Positions 13,501 through 20,625 of a stretch of DNA of 20,625 bases are shown here, one piece after another. Position 1 is the first letter of the stretch, and the number at the start of each line of letters is the position of its first letter. The translations under genes were made by a program, and so were the position numbers. Source of the DNA: Clostridia bacterium (lineage in GTDB: Bacteria; Bacillota; Clostridia; Oscillospirales; RGIG7773); the NCBI GenBank assembly GCA_017554835.1, contig JAFZHO010000106.1, positions 1 to 20,625 of the forward strand, read 5' to 3'. A model generated the notes under the pieces. The model was not told the origin of the DNA. It did not search any database and saw only the letters and a list, made by a program, of their open reading frames with translations.

Positions 13501-13941
13501 TTGGAAAATAATACTTATCTTCTCGTGAATAAGAAAATTCTTCCGGAAGTTTTCGAAAAAGTTATTGAGGCAAAAGCACTCCTCTCTTCCAAGAAGGCGA
13601 AATCGGTCAACGAGGCGTGCCAGATGATTTCTCTTTCCCGAAGCGTTTTTTATAAATACAGAGATTACGTCTTTCTCTTTGATGAAAAATCCCACGGCAG
13701 AATAATAACGATAAGTTTTGTTCTTACCGATTCTCAGGGAGTTTTATCATCAATACTTAAATACTTTGCAGATATTTCGGCAAATATTCTGACCATAAAT
13801 CAGACTATTCCCATAAATAACTCAGCAAACGTTACTTTATCAGTAAGAATCCCCGATTCTCTGCTTGACTTATCAAAAATTCAGAAAAATCTAATCGACT
13901 TGCCCGGCGTTATGGACGCTCAGATACTTGCAAGCGAATAA
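13501..13941 (+). CDS. UPF0735 ACT domain protein
   Basis: A 146-residue protein. The start is a TTG at 13501, preceded by AAGGAGGG with a 6-base gap; no ATG fits. Residues about 5-60 hold a helix-turn-helix-like unit (SVNEACQMISLSRSVFYKYRDYVF, with the typical SRSVFYKY). Residues about 67-146 form an ACT domain (ITISFVLTDSQGVLSSILKYFADISANILTINQTIPI), known to bind amino acids. This UPF0735/PheB-type family is found next to hom or phe genes in Firmicutes, and is thought to sense an amino acid. It lies 16 bases before hom and shares its promoter, so it may regulate homoserine dehydrogenase or local transcription, but this is inference. Confidence 0.88.
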   Translation: MENNTYLLVNKKILPEVFEKVIEAKALLSSKKAKSVNEACQMISLSRSVFYKYRDYVFLFDEKSHGRIITISFVLTDSQGVLSSILKYFADISANILTINQTIPINNSANVTLSVRIPDSLLDLSKIQKNLIDLPGVMDAQILASE

Positions 13942-13957
13942 ATATCAGGAGGAAAAA

Positions 13958-15190
13958 ATGAAAATAGCAATAATTGGTCACGGCGTCGTTGGAAGTGGCG
14001 TTGTTGAAGTAATTTTAAAAAATCAGAAACTAATCAACGAAAGAGTAGGTCAGGATATAGATATTAAATATATCCTCGATATCAAGGAATTCCCCGATAG
14101 CCCTCTTTCAGACAGATTTATAAAAGATTTCTCTATAATCGAGAACGACCCTGAGGTTAAAATCGTTGTTGAAACTGCAGGTGGCGCAACCTTTGCTTAC
14201 GACTACGTTAAACGCGCTCTTAAAGCAGGAAAAAGCGTTTGCACATCAAATAAAGAACTTGTTGCAAGATATGGATACGAGCTTTTTGAAATCGCAAAAG
14301 AAAAGAACGTTAACCTATTCTTTGAGGCAAGCGTTGGCGGCGGTATCCCCATTATAAGACCGTTATATCAGTGTCTTGCCGCAAATGATATTATTGATAT
14401 TTGCGGTATTTTAAACGGAACGACTAACTTTATTCTGACTAAAATGATTAAAGAGAATATGGATTTTCAAAAGGCGCTTTCTCTTGCGCAGAAAAACGGC
14501 TACGCAGAGCAGGACCCCACTGCCGACGTTGAAGGTATTGACGCCTGCAGAAAAATCTCTATTCTTGCTTCTCTTGCTTTTGGAAAATATTTTGATCCCG
14601 AAAAAGTTTATACAAAAGGCATAACCAAAATAACTCTTAAAGACGTGGAATACGCCGAGAAATATAATAGCGTTATAAAACTTATTGCAAGAACTAAAAA
14701 ATATCCCGACGGAAAAGTTTCTGCTGCGGTTTCTCCCTGCTTTGTAAGCAATGAAAATCAGCTTTCAAACGTTGAAGGCGTTTTCAACGGCGTTCTTCTT
14801 AACGGCAACGCAGTTGGGGAATGTATGTTCTATGGTTCAGGCGCAGGTAAGCTTCCCACTGCAAGCGCAGTTGTTGCCGACGTTATTGATGCTGCTATCC
14901 ACCCCACCCATATAAAAAATCTTTTCTATACAAAATCTGAGGAAGATTTTATACTTCCTTATGAAGAAACCTCGGAAAAATTCTTTATAAGAATGAAAAC
15001 CTCCGACTTATCTCAGGCAGAAAAAGTTTGTGGCGATATTTTCTCTAATTTTGAAAAAATTGATATCAACGAAAAAGACGAATTTGCCATTGTGACAGAA
15101 GAAATAAATATAAAAGATTTTGATAATTATATTAATAAACTAAATGAATATAATTTTATTGAGGTAATAACCTATATATCCGTTCTTTAA
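13958..15190 (+). CDS. hom: Homoserine dehydrogenase
   Basis: A 410-residue NAD(P)-dependent enzyme that reduces aspartate semialdehyde to homoserine, the branch point to threonine and methionine. The ATG at 13958 has AGGAGG 6 bases upstream. Motifs: the Rossmann GHGVVGSGV (7-15), CTSNKELVA (95-103), EASVGGGIPIIRPL (123-136), GILNGTTNFILTKM (150-163) and GYAEQDPTADVEGIDACRK (181-199), whose Asp and K199 correspond to catalytic residues. The C-terminal part (about 330-410) is an ACT-type regulatory domain, pointing to threonine feedback control. The length is normal for ACT-bearing Hom. It has the UPF0735 ACT gene before it and a GDPD gene after it. thrB and thrC are absent from the window. 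Confidence 0.97.
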   Translation: MKIAIIGHGVVGSGVVEVILKNQKLINERVGQDIDIKYILDIKEFPDSPLSDRFIKDFSIIENDPEVKIVVETAGGATFAYDYVKRALKAGKSVCTSNKELVARYGYELFEIAKEKNVNLFFEASVGGGIPIIRPLYQCLAANDIIDICGILNGTTNFILTKMIKENMDFQKALSLAQKNGYAEQDPTADVEGIDACRKISILASLAFGKYFDPEKVYTKGITKITLKDVEYAEKYNSVIKLIARTKKYPDGKVSAAVSPCFVSNENQLSNVEGVFNGVLLNGNAVGECMFYGSGAGKLPTASAVVADVIDAAIHPTHIKNLFYTKSEEDFILPYEETSEKFFIRMKTSDLSQAEKVCGDIFSNFEKIDINEKDEFAIVTEEINIKDFDNYINKLNEYNFIEVITYISVL

Positions 15191-15202
15191 CGAGGTGATT
15201 TT

Positions 15203-15934
15203 ATGATTATATTTGCCCATAGAGGCGCAAGCGCCTATGCCCCCGAAAATACTATGCCTGCTATTAAACTTGCGGTAGAGATGGGTTCAACGGGAATCGA
15301 AATTGACGTTCATATGACAAAAGACGGCGTTATCGTTGTTTCCCACGATGGCAACCTTCTTCGCTGTGGGAAGGTAGATATTGAGATTTCTGACCATACC
15401 TTTGAAGAACTTTTGGAATATGACGTTTGCCATCCTGATATTTTCGGCGATAAATTTAAAGGAACAAAAATCCCCGCCTTTTTTGACCTTGTGAAATACC
15501 TTAAAGATATTGATTACAAGGGCATTCTTAATATCGAAATAAAAGGCGACGATAAATTCAAAACCGTTGAGGGCTGTATTAAAATCGCAGACGACCTTGG
15601 ATTTAAAGAAAATATAATGTTCTCAAGCTTTGGTCCCTCTAACCTCGTTCATTCAAAAAAAGTTGACCCTTCCGTTAAAACGGGACTTCTCACCTGGAAA
15701 GAAGACCCTGCCCCCTGGGATGCCCCTGCATCTTACGGTTGCGATGCTCTTCACCCTTATTATAGAGTTGTTCCCGATGAGCAGGTAAAAGAAATTATGG
15801 CAAAGGGCTTTGAACTAAATCCATATACAATAGACGACCCAAATGATATGAAGCATCTTATTGAACTGGGTGTTTCAGGAATTATAACAAATCGCCCCGA
15901 CGTCTGCCTTGAAGTATATAAGAATTTTAAATAG
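15203..15934 (+). CDS. Glycerophosphodiester phosphodiesterase
   Basis: A 243-residue GDPD-family TIM barrel without signal peptide, so it is cytoplasmic. It should hydrolyse glycerophosphodiesters from phospholipid turnover to glycerol 3-phosphate and an alcohol. Catalytic motifs are intact: HRG (6-8) with PENT (14-17), metal-binding E33 and D35 in GIEIDVHMTKDG, the second catalytic H48 in VVSHD, and NIEIKG (110-115). The C-terminal PYTIDDPNDMKHLIELGVSGIITNRPD is the usual end of the family. The start ATG follows GAGGTGA. It begins 12 bases after hom, so it is the last gene of that operon, a functional mismatch that probably reflects convenience rather than a shared pathway. A terminator follows. 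Confidence 0.93.
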   Translation: MIIFAHRGASAYAPENTMPAIKLAVEMGSTGIEIDVHMTKDGVIVVSHDGNLLRCGKVDIEISDHTFEELLEYDVCHPDIFGDKFKGTKIPAFFDLVKYLKDIDYKGILNIEIKGDDKFKTVEGCIKIADDLGFKENIMFSSFGPSNLVHSKKVDPSVKTGLLTWKEDPAPWDAPASYGCDALHPYYRVVPDEQVKEIMAKGFELNPYTIDDPNDMKHLIELGVSGIITNRPDVCLEVYKNFK

Positions 15935-15966
15935 AAAAAGCAGAGAGAAAATTCTCTCTGCTTTTT
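15935..15966. terminator. Bidirectional terminator between the GDPD and acyltransferase genes
   Basis: AAAAAGCAGAGAGA pairs with TCTCTCTGCTTTTT around a short loop (15935-15966). The outer A and T runs make it work in both directions for the converging genes. Confidence 0.85.
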
Positions 15967-15967
15967 A

Positions 15968-17011
15968 TTATTTCTTAAATTTCACTTTATAAATGCGAAC
16001 AAGGAGAAACAGTAGCTGTTTTCCTTTTGCAAGAAGATAAGCCGAAAGGAAAATCAACGGAAGTCCGATAAAAATATACCACTGTTCAATGGCAACTCCC
16101 TTTTCTACAAAAAATCTCATAGCCATATCATCTAATATGAAGGAGAAAAGATACATATCAAAGGACCTCTGAGATATATCTGAGAGTATATTTCTCATAA
16201 ATTTATTCTTTATATCAATATCATAGAAGAATAAAAAGAAAGAAACAGAAAGTAAAACAATTGTTATATTAGTCCATCCCGAAAGGGTCCAGGAATGAAG
16301 ATATGAACCTTTAAAGCCATAAAAAATTCCAAGTGAAATCAACGCAGGGATAATAAAAAGTGCGGCAAAATGAAGCTTTTTATTGATTTTTGGCTGATAT
16401 TCTCTGATATAGCATCCAATAAAATAATAGCTTATTGGATAAAAATTCTTCCAGTAATCAAGGGTTATAAACGCCTTACTTTGTTCTTTTGAAAAGGAGA
16501 TTATAAAATCAGTTATCCCCGTTATAAAAACCAAAGTGCCGATAAGAACTAATTTATGTTTTTTAGAGTTCAGATTATTATAAATCAGATTTAAAAAAGG
16601 TATAAGAAGGAATAACCCGATATACATTTCAACATACCAGGAATAAGGGTTTGCCGTAAAATCCAGAATGCCTTTTACGCCGTCGAAAAAGGTGGGTCTA
16701 TATAGTTCGTGGTGCTCGGGCAGGTATAATAAAGTTACAACAGAAATAAATACGTACCCTGTGAGAACGGGAATTATCCCTTTATAAAAGCTTTTTGAAA
16801 GGGTTTTGTTGCACTGAAGATATCCCGTTAAAAGAAGAAACAAGGGCACGCACGTAATGGCAAAGCATCTTGCAAACAGCGAGAAATATCCTCCCACGCT
16901 ATTAAAGAACATTCCCGAAACTCCGAAAATCTCAGTAGAATGAAGAAGCACAACAAATAATATGGCAAATGTTCTTACAATATCGGGCCCCATAAGTCGT
17001 TCTTTTTTCAT
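15968..17011 (-). CDS. Acyltransferase 3 family membrane protein
   Basis: A 347-residue protein with about ten membrane segments, of the acyltransferase 3 family (OatA/WecH/NolL type) that transfers acyl groups, usually acetyl, to surface sugars. The opening PDIVRTFAILFVVLLHSTEIF has the family's conserved R13 and H24. Next come GYFSLFARCFAITCVPLFLLLTGYL (about 40-64) and a Trp-rich loop (YSWYVEMYIGLFLLIPFLN, about 122-141). No extracytoplasmic SGNH domain is fused. The ATG at 17011 follows AAGGAAG. A likely own promoter lies at 17038-17066. Its neighbour is a short-chain dehydrogenase; no glycan synthesis genes are near, so the acceptor is unknown. Confidence 0.85.
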   Translation of the reverse strand: MKKERLMGPDIVRTFAILFVVLLHSTEIFGVSGMFFNSVGGYFSLFARCFAITCVPLFLLLTGYLQCNKTLSKSFYKGIIPVLTGYVFISVVTLLYLPEHHELYRPTFFDGVKGILDFTANPYSWYVEMYIGLFLLIPFLNLIYNNLNSKKHKLVLIGTLVFITGITDFIISFSKEQSKAFITLDYWKNFYPISYYFIGCYIREYQPKINKKLHFAALFIIPALISLGIFYGFKGSYLHSWTLSGWTNITIVLLSVSFFLFFYDIDIKNKFMRNILSDISQRSFDMYLFSFILDDMAMRFFVEKGVAIEQWYIFIGLPLIFLSAYLLAKGKQLLFLLVRIYKVKFKK

Positions 17012-17037
17012 AGTTATCGACTTCCTTTCTTATAAAA

Positions 17038-17066
17038 ATTCTACTATATTTCAAAAAGAAAATCAA
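17038..17066 (-). promoter_or_regulatory. Promoter of the acyltransferase gene
   Basis: On the minus strand TTGATT (17066-17061), a 17-base spacer and TAGAAT (17043-17038). The -35 box overlaps the end of the SDR gene. It makes the acyltransferase independent of the upstream gene, though co-transcription is also possible. Confidence 0.5.
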
Positions 17067-17932
17067 TCTTTCAATTCAAGATATATTTTCTCTGAAATCT
17101 CTGATATTTTTTCTCTCTCATCCTTTTTAGCGGTGCGGATTTTCTTTTTCCTTGGCATTCCCCATATATCAAAAAGAGAAGGTCCTATCCAAAAATTGCT
17201 ATCGCATTTTTCAAACATTGCCTTTAAAATACTGAGGCAAGCGATTTGAGGTTTCATAAAAATTATCTTCATAGGATATTTTATAATAGCATAAATCAGT
17301 TTTGGGTAATGAGAGGTCATATTTGTGACGGTTATTCCAGGGTGGGCAACTGCCAAATCAGAGATTTCTCCCTTTTTCAAAAGTTCAAGCATTGAAAACA
17401 TTAAAAATCTCTTTGAGTTTCCATAAACTTTGCTTGACGCCCTTCTTTTTGAAAAATCGATATCCTTTATATCTATTTTTGAGTAATTATGGGCGATACT
17501 TGAAACTGCAATAACCTTTTTGACATTATCCCCAAGTTCTTTCGTCATATAATAAGGCGAAATGAAATTCGTCTGAAAAATATTATTATAGCCCGTTTTG
17601 CATAGTTTTCTCGGAATATTATAAACCCCTGCGTTATGTATAAGATAATCTATTTCTATATCTTTTAATTTTTCGCATACTTCTTTAACCGACTCAAAAT
17701 CCTCAAGGTCAGCTATTATATAAGATAAATCCGCATCAGAAATTTTTTCTGTAATTTCGTTTTTCAAATCAGTATATTTTTTCTCATTTCGGCAAAGAAG
17801 AATAACCTTTGCCCCAAGATAGCAAAGATAATAGCAGAGATATCTGCCTATTCCCCCCGTTGCCCCTGAAATAACGACGGTTTTACCAAAAAGATTTTCC
17901 GAGTTTTTAAAAATCCATTTTTCAATATTCAT
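17063..17932 (-). CDS. Short-chain dehydrogenase/reductase (SDR)
   Basis: A 289-residue NAD(P)-dependent oxidoreductase of the classical SDR superfamily. Motifs: cofactor-binding SGATGGIG (22-29), a basic CRNEKK (47-52) that favours NADP, IADLED (73-78), HNAG (99-102), catalytic S144/S145 in AVSSIAHNY, and Y170 with K174 in YGNSK. AHPGITVTNM (196-205) follows. The order and the overall length fit the retinol dehydrogenase/WWOX-like SDRs. A C-terminal tail of about 30 residues is charged (RKKKIRTAKKDEREK). The substrate is unknown. The start at 17932 follows AAGGTGAG about 5 bases upstream. It lies 51 bases before the acyltransferase and is divergent from trkA. Confidence 0.9.
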   Translation of the reverse strand: MNIEKWIFKNSENLFGKTVVISGATGGIGRYLCYYLCYLGAKVILLCRNEKKYTDLKNEITEKISDADLSYIIADLEDFESVKEVCEKLKDIEIDYLIHNAGVYNIPRKLCKTGYNNIFQTNFISPYYMTKELGDNVKKVIAVSSIAHNYSKIDIKDIDFSKRRASSKVYGNSKRFLMFSMLELLKKGEISDLAVAHPGITVTNMTSHYPKLIYAIIKYPMKIIFMKPQIACLSILKAMFEKCDSNFWIGPSLFDIWGMPRKKKIRTAKKDEREKISEISEKIYLELKD

Positions 17933-17947
17933 ATTCTCACCTTTTTT

Positions 17948-17976
17948 ATAATATCATTTTGTAACCATAAATACAA
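17948..17976 (-). promoter_or_regulatory. Promoter of the SDR gene
   Basis: On the minus strand TTGTAT (17976-17971), a 17-base spacer and TATTAT (17953-17948). The start codon is only 16 bases beyond, so the leader is very short. Confidence 0.45.
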
Positions 17977-17991
17977 GTTTTAAATAAAATA

Positions 17992-18020
17992 TGGAAATAT
18001 TTTAATTATTGTAGTATAAT
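17992..18020 (+). promoter_or_regulatory. Promoter of the trkA-trkH operon
   Basis: TGGAAA (17992-17997), a 17-base spacer and a perfect TATAAT (18015-18020), 31 bases before the trkA start. No ydaO-type (c-di-AMP) riboswitch fits in this short leader. Confidence 0.6.
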
Positions 18021-18051
18021 AATTCTAATTAACATTAAAGGAAAGTATATT

Positions 18052-19410
18052 ATGAAAATAATTATTGCAGGTTGCGGAAAAATCGGAACTACTATTATTT
18101 CAAGTCTTGTTAAAGAAGGCCACGATATCGTTGCTATTGATATTTCTCCCGAACCTCTTGAGGAGATTTCGAATATTTATGACGTTATTTGCATTCAGGG
18201 GTCTTCTACGGACTGCAATATCCTTAAAGAAGCAGGAATCGAAAAGGCAAAACTTTTTGTTTCTGTTTCCGGCTCTGACGAAATCAATATGCTAAGCTGC
18301 TTCCTTGCGAAAAAGCTTGGCGCTCAGAATACCATTTCAAGAATTCGTGACCCTCATTATAACGAAACAAATCTTAATTTTATAAAACAGAATCTTGACC
18401 TTAACTCATCCATAAACCCTGAGCAGATGGTTGCAAAAGAGTTATACGGAATTTTAAAATTCCCAAGTGCAGTAAGTATTGATACCTTTTCTGCCCGTCA
18501 GTTTGAAATGATTAACATGAGACTAAAACCTGACTCAGTTTTCAGTGGACTTAGTCTTGCTCAGACGAGAAAAAAATATCCGGGTAACTATCTTATCGGC
18601 ATTGTTCAGCGAGATGAAAATATCTTTATTCCTGACGGTAATTTTGTTCTTCAGGGTGGAGATAAAATAGGCCTCTCTGCTTCTCCTTCTGAAATTCAGA
18701 AGCTTCTCAAACGCTCCGGCTCATTCCAAAAGGAAGCAAAAAGCATAATGATTCTCGGTGGAAGCAGAATTGCCCGTTATCTCGCAAGATTCCTTCTTAA
18801 CACAGGCCACGACGTTAAAATTATTGATAAGGATTATGAAATCTGTCAGCGCATAAGCGACGAGCTTCCTTCTGCAACCGTTATTCACGGCGACGGAGCA
18901 AGTCAGGAACTTTTGCTTGAGGAAGGTATTGATTCCGTTGACGCTTTCGTTTCACTTACGGGAATTGACGAGCAGAATATTCTTATTTCAATTTTTGCCG
19001 CTTCTCATAACGTTCCCAAAGTTATAACAAAGGTTAACAGCAGCGAATTTTCCACAATGGCAGAAAAACTTGGACTTGATACCATCGTTTCTCCTAAAAA
19101 CGTGGTTTCTGATATTATTTCAAAGCATGCCCGCGCTATCGAAAACTCTATCGGAAGCAATATTTCAAAGTTATATAAGCTTCTCGATGGAAAAGCAGAG
19201 GCATTGGAATTTAGAGTTACAGAGGATTTCAAATATCAGCAAATCCCTCTTAAAGATATGCAGTTAAAGAAAAATATTCTTATTGCCGGAATCATCAGAA
19301 AGAAATCCCCTCTTATCCCTTCCGGTAACGACGTTATTATGGCAGGAGATAGAGTTATCGTTCTTTCTGCAGGGCAGATTCTAAACGATTTATCCGATAT
19401 TATTAAATAA
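18052..19410 (+). CDS. trkA: Trk potassium uptake regulatory subunit TrkA
   Basis: A 452-residue peripheral membrane protein that gates the TrkH channel in response to nucleotide (NAD(H) or ATP/ADP). It has the duplicated TrkA layout: RCK-N 1 (1 to about 120, with AGCGKIGTTI at 6-15 and acidic D30 after beta-2), RCK-C 1 (about 140-215, ending QGGDKIGLSASPSEI), RCK-N 2 (about 230-350, with ILGGSRIARYLARFLL at 234-249), and RCK-C 2 (about 370-452). The second GGSRIA is a variant of the usual GxGxxG. AAAGGAAAG precedes the ATG by about 6 bases. trkH starts 13 bases after its stop, so the two are co-transcribed. RCK-C domains can bind c-di-AMP in Firmicutes; this cannot be judged here. Confidence 0.96.
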   Translation: MKIIIAGCGKIGTTIISSLVKEGHDIVAIDISPEPLEEISNIYDVICIQGSSTDCNILKEAGIEKAKLFVSVSGSDEINMLSCFLAKKLGAQNTISRIRDPHYNETNLNFIKQNLDLNSSINPEQMVAKELYGILKFPSAVSIDTFSARQFEMINMRLKPDSVFSGLSLAQTRKKYPGNYLIGIVQRDENIFIPDGNFVLQGGDKIGLSASPSEIQKLLKRSGSFQKEAKSIMILGGSRIARYLARFLLNTGHDVKIIDKDYEICQRISDELPSATVIHGDGASQELLLEEGIDSVDAFVSLTGIDEQNILISIFAASHNVPKVITKVNSSEFSTMAEKLGLDTIVSPKNVVSDIISKHARAIENSIGSNISKLYKLLDGKAEALEFRVTEDFKYQQIPLKDMQLKKNILIAGIIRKKSPLIPSGNDVIMAGDRVIVLSAGQILNDLSDIIK

Positions 19411-19423
19411 AGGTGATATCAAA

Positions 19424-20625
19424 ATGAACTATAAAAAGATTTTTAATACCTTGGGCAAACTTTTGCAAGCCCTTTCTATTCTTCTTCTTTTACCGACGGC
19501 AGTTTCTGCTTATTATAGAGAAAGTTGCCTAACCTCTTTTTTAATAACAACTATAATTTCCTTTTTTGTAGGACTTGCACTTAGAATCTTTTTCAGGCCC
19601 ACCTCTAACGTCATTTATGCAAAAGAGGGCTTTGCTATTGTTTCTTTTGTTTGGATAGCTATGTCCATGATTGGATGTCTCCCGTTTTTTATCAGTGGCG
19701 AAATTCCATCTTTTGTGGATGCGCTTTTTGAAACTGTAAGTGGCTTTACAACAACCGGCGCCTCTATCCTGAAAGACGTTGAATCAATGAGTCGCGGTCT
19801 CTTATTCTGGCGTAGTTTTACCCACTGGATTGGTGGTATGGGAGTTCTTGTTTTTATTATCGCTCTTCTTCCAAACGTTTCGGATAGGTCTATTCATATT
19901 CTTCGCGCCGAGGTTCCCGGCCCGATAGTCGGAAAACTTGTTTCAAAAATTAAAGACACCGCAAAAATTCTTTATCTGATTTATATTGCTATGACCCTGA
20001 TAGAGATTATTATGCTTTATGCAGGAGGAATGCCATTTTTCGAAAGTGTTCTTCATTCCTTTGGAACGGCAGGAACAGGTGGATTCGGCGTTAAGGCAGA
20101 TAGCATCACCTCATATAGTCCATATATTCAATGGACAATTGCTATTTTTATGATGCTATTTGGCGTAAACTTCAATATATACTATATTTTATTATTGAGA
20201 AAACTTCGTCTTATCATTAAAAGTTCCGAACTATGGTGTTATCTGGGCATAATTATTGGTTCATCAATTCTTATCAGCATTAATATTTATCCTTTATATA
20301 ATAATTTATCAGAAACAATAAGAACTGCATTTTTCCAGGTTTCCTCAATTTCAACCACCACGGGATACGCTACCACAGACTTTAATTTATGGCCCGGTTT
20401 TTCTAAATCACTTCTTCTCGTTCTTATGCTTATTGGCGCTTGTTCCGGCTCTACCGCAGGCGGATTCAAAGTCTCAAGAGTTATCCTCTTATTTAAAATT
20501 ATCGCAAGAGAATTCAAACGCCTTGTTCATCCCAATTCAGTAAGCACCGTGAAACTTGAGGGCAAGAGCGTTGAGGAAAAAGCCATTTCAGGAGTTACAA
20601 TATATACGGGAATATATATGATCTG
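19424..20625 (+). CDS. trkH: Trk potassium transporter membrane subunit TrkH, N-terminal part (cut by window edge)
   Basis: The first 400 codons of the K+-translocating subunit, open to the window end with no stop. The start ATG follows AGGTGATAT 6 bases upstream. The four pore loops of the SKT superfamily can be recognised: TVSGFTTTGAS (104-114), GTAGTGGFG (about 222), SSISTTTGYAT (about 310) and GACSGSTAGGFKV (about 345). Each contains the selectivity-filter glycine. Hydrophobic helices lie between them. TrkH proteins usually have about 480 residues, so some 80 are missing. It works with TrkA, encoded directly upstream, to import potassium in exchange with the membrane gradient. Confidence 0.95.
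   Translation, partial: MNYKKIFNTLGKLLQALSILLLLPTAVSAYYRESCLTSFLITTIISFFVGLALRIFFRPTSNVIYAKEGFAIVSFVWIAMSMIGCLPFFISGEIPSFVDALFETVSGFTTTGASILKDVESMSRGLLFWRSFTHWIGGMGVLVFIIALLPNVSDRSIHILRAEVPGPIVGKLVSKIKDTAKILYLIYIAMTLIEIIMLYAGGMPFFESVLHSFGTAGTGGFGVKADSITSYSPYIQWTIAIFMMLFGVNFNIYYILLLRKLRLIIKSSELWCYLGIIIGSSILISINIYPLYNNLSETIRTAFFQVSSISTTTGYATTDFNLWPGFSKSLLLVLMLIGACSGSTAGGFKVSRVILLFKIIAREFKRLVHPNSVSTVKLEGKSVEEKAISGVTIYTGIYMI

Overview
The window reads as a chromosomal segment of a low-GC Gram-positive anaerobe, most likely an uncultured gut Clostridia (Oscillospirales or Eubacteriales type). The basis is AT-rich DNA, strong AGGAGG-type ribosome binding sites, consensus sigma-A promoters with 17-bp spacers, compact intrinsic terminators, and several Firmicutes families (UPF0735 ACT protein before hom, a YtvI-type AI-2E protein, a TepA-type Clp-like protease, a linked trkA/trkH pair). 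The YtvI resemblance hints at a spore-forming lineage, but no classical sporulation gene is present.

Layout. 1-907 (minus): an ABC-2 exporter, with the permease cut off by the window edge and translationally coupled to its ATPase. 908-1887: a small accessory island with one WapI-like orphan gene, near-identical terminators at both ends, and several palindromic repeats next to tRNA-Arg(ACG). 2082-5067 (plus): a small membrane protein, branched-chain aminotransferase, and a membrane-anchored polysaccharide deacetylase with an unusual N-terminal domain. 5080-5740: a second small island with a 95-bp multi-hairpin element, an orphan 119-aa gene and a shared terminator. 5782-9347 (minus): the lower-glycolysis operon pgk-tpiA-gpmI. 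9616-10728 (plus): a long-form PRPP synthetase, divergent from pgk. 10775-13316 (minus): an unknown membrane protein, a TepA-like protease and a YtvI-like transporter. 13501-15934 (plus): a UPF0735 ACT protein, homoserine dehydrogenase and a glycerophosphodiester phosphodiesterase in one operon. 15968-17932 (minus): an acyltransferase and a short-chain dehydrogenase. 18052-end (plus): TrkA and TrkH potassium uptake, with TrkH cut off by the window edge.

Most of the window is core metabolism and housekeeping. No phage, insertion sequence, CRISPR array or obvious defence operon is visible, and I do not see a clear new multi-gene system. The most interesting signals are non-coding. Two unrelated orphan genes each have a sigma-A promoter abutting hairpin-rich repeat DNA. 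Two identical 18-bp palindromes lie 21 bp apart upstream of the pgk promoter. A terminator hairpin overlaps the tepA Shine-Dalgarno. A palindrome resembling a tRNA T-arm occurs twice beside tRNA-Arg. The deacetylase is the most unusual protein.
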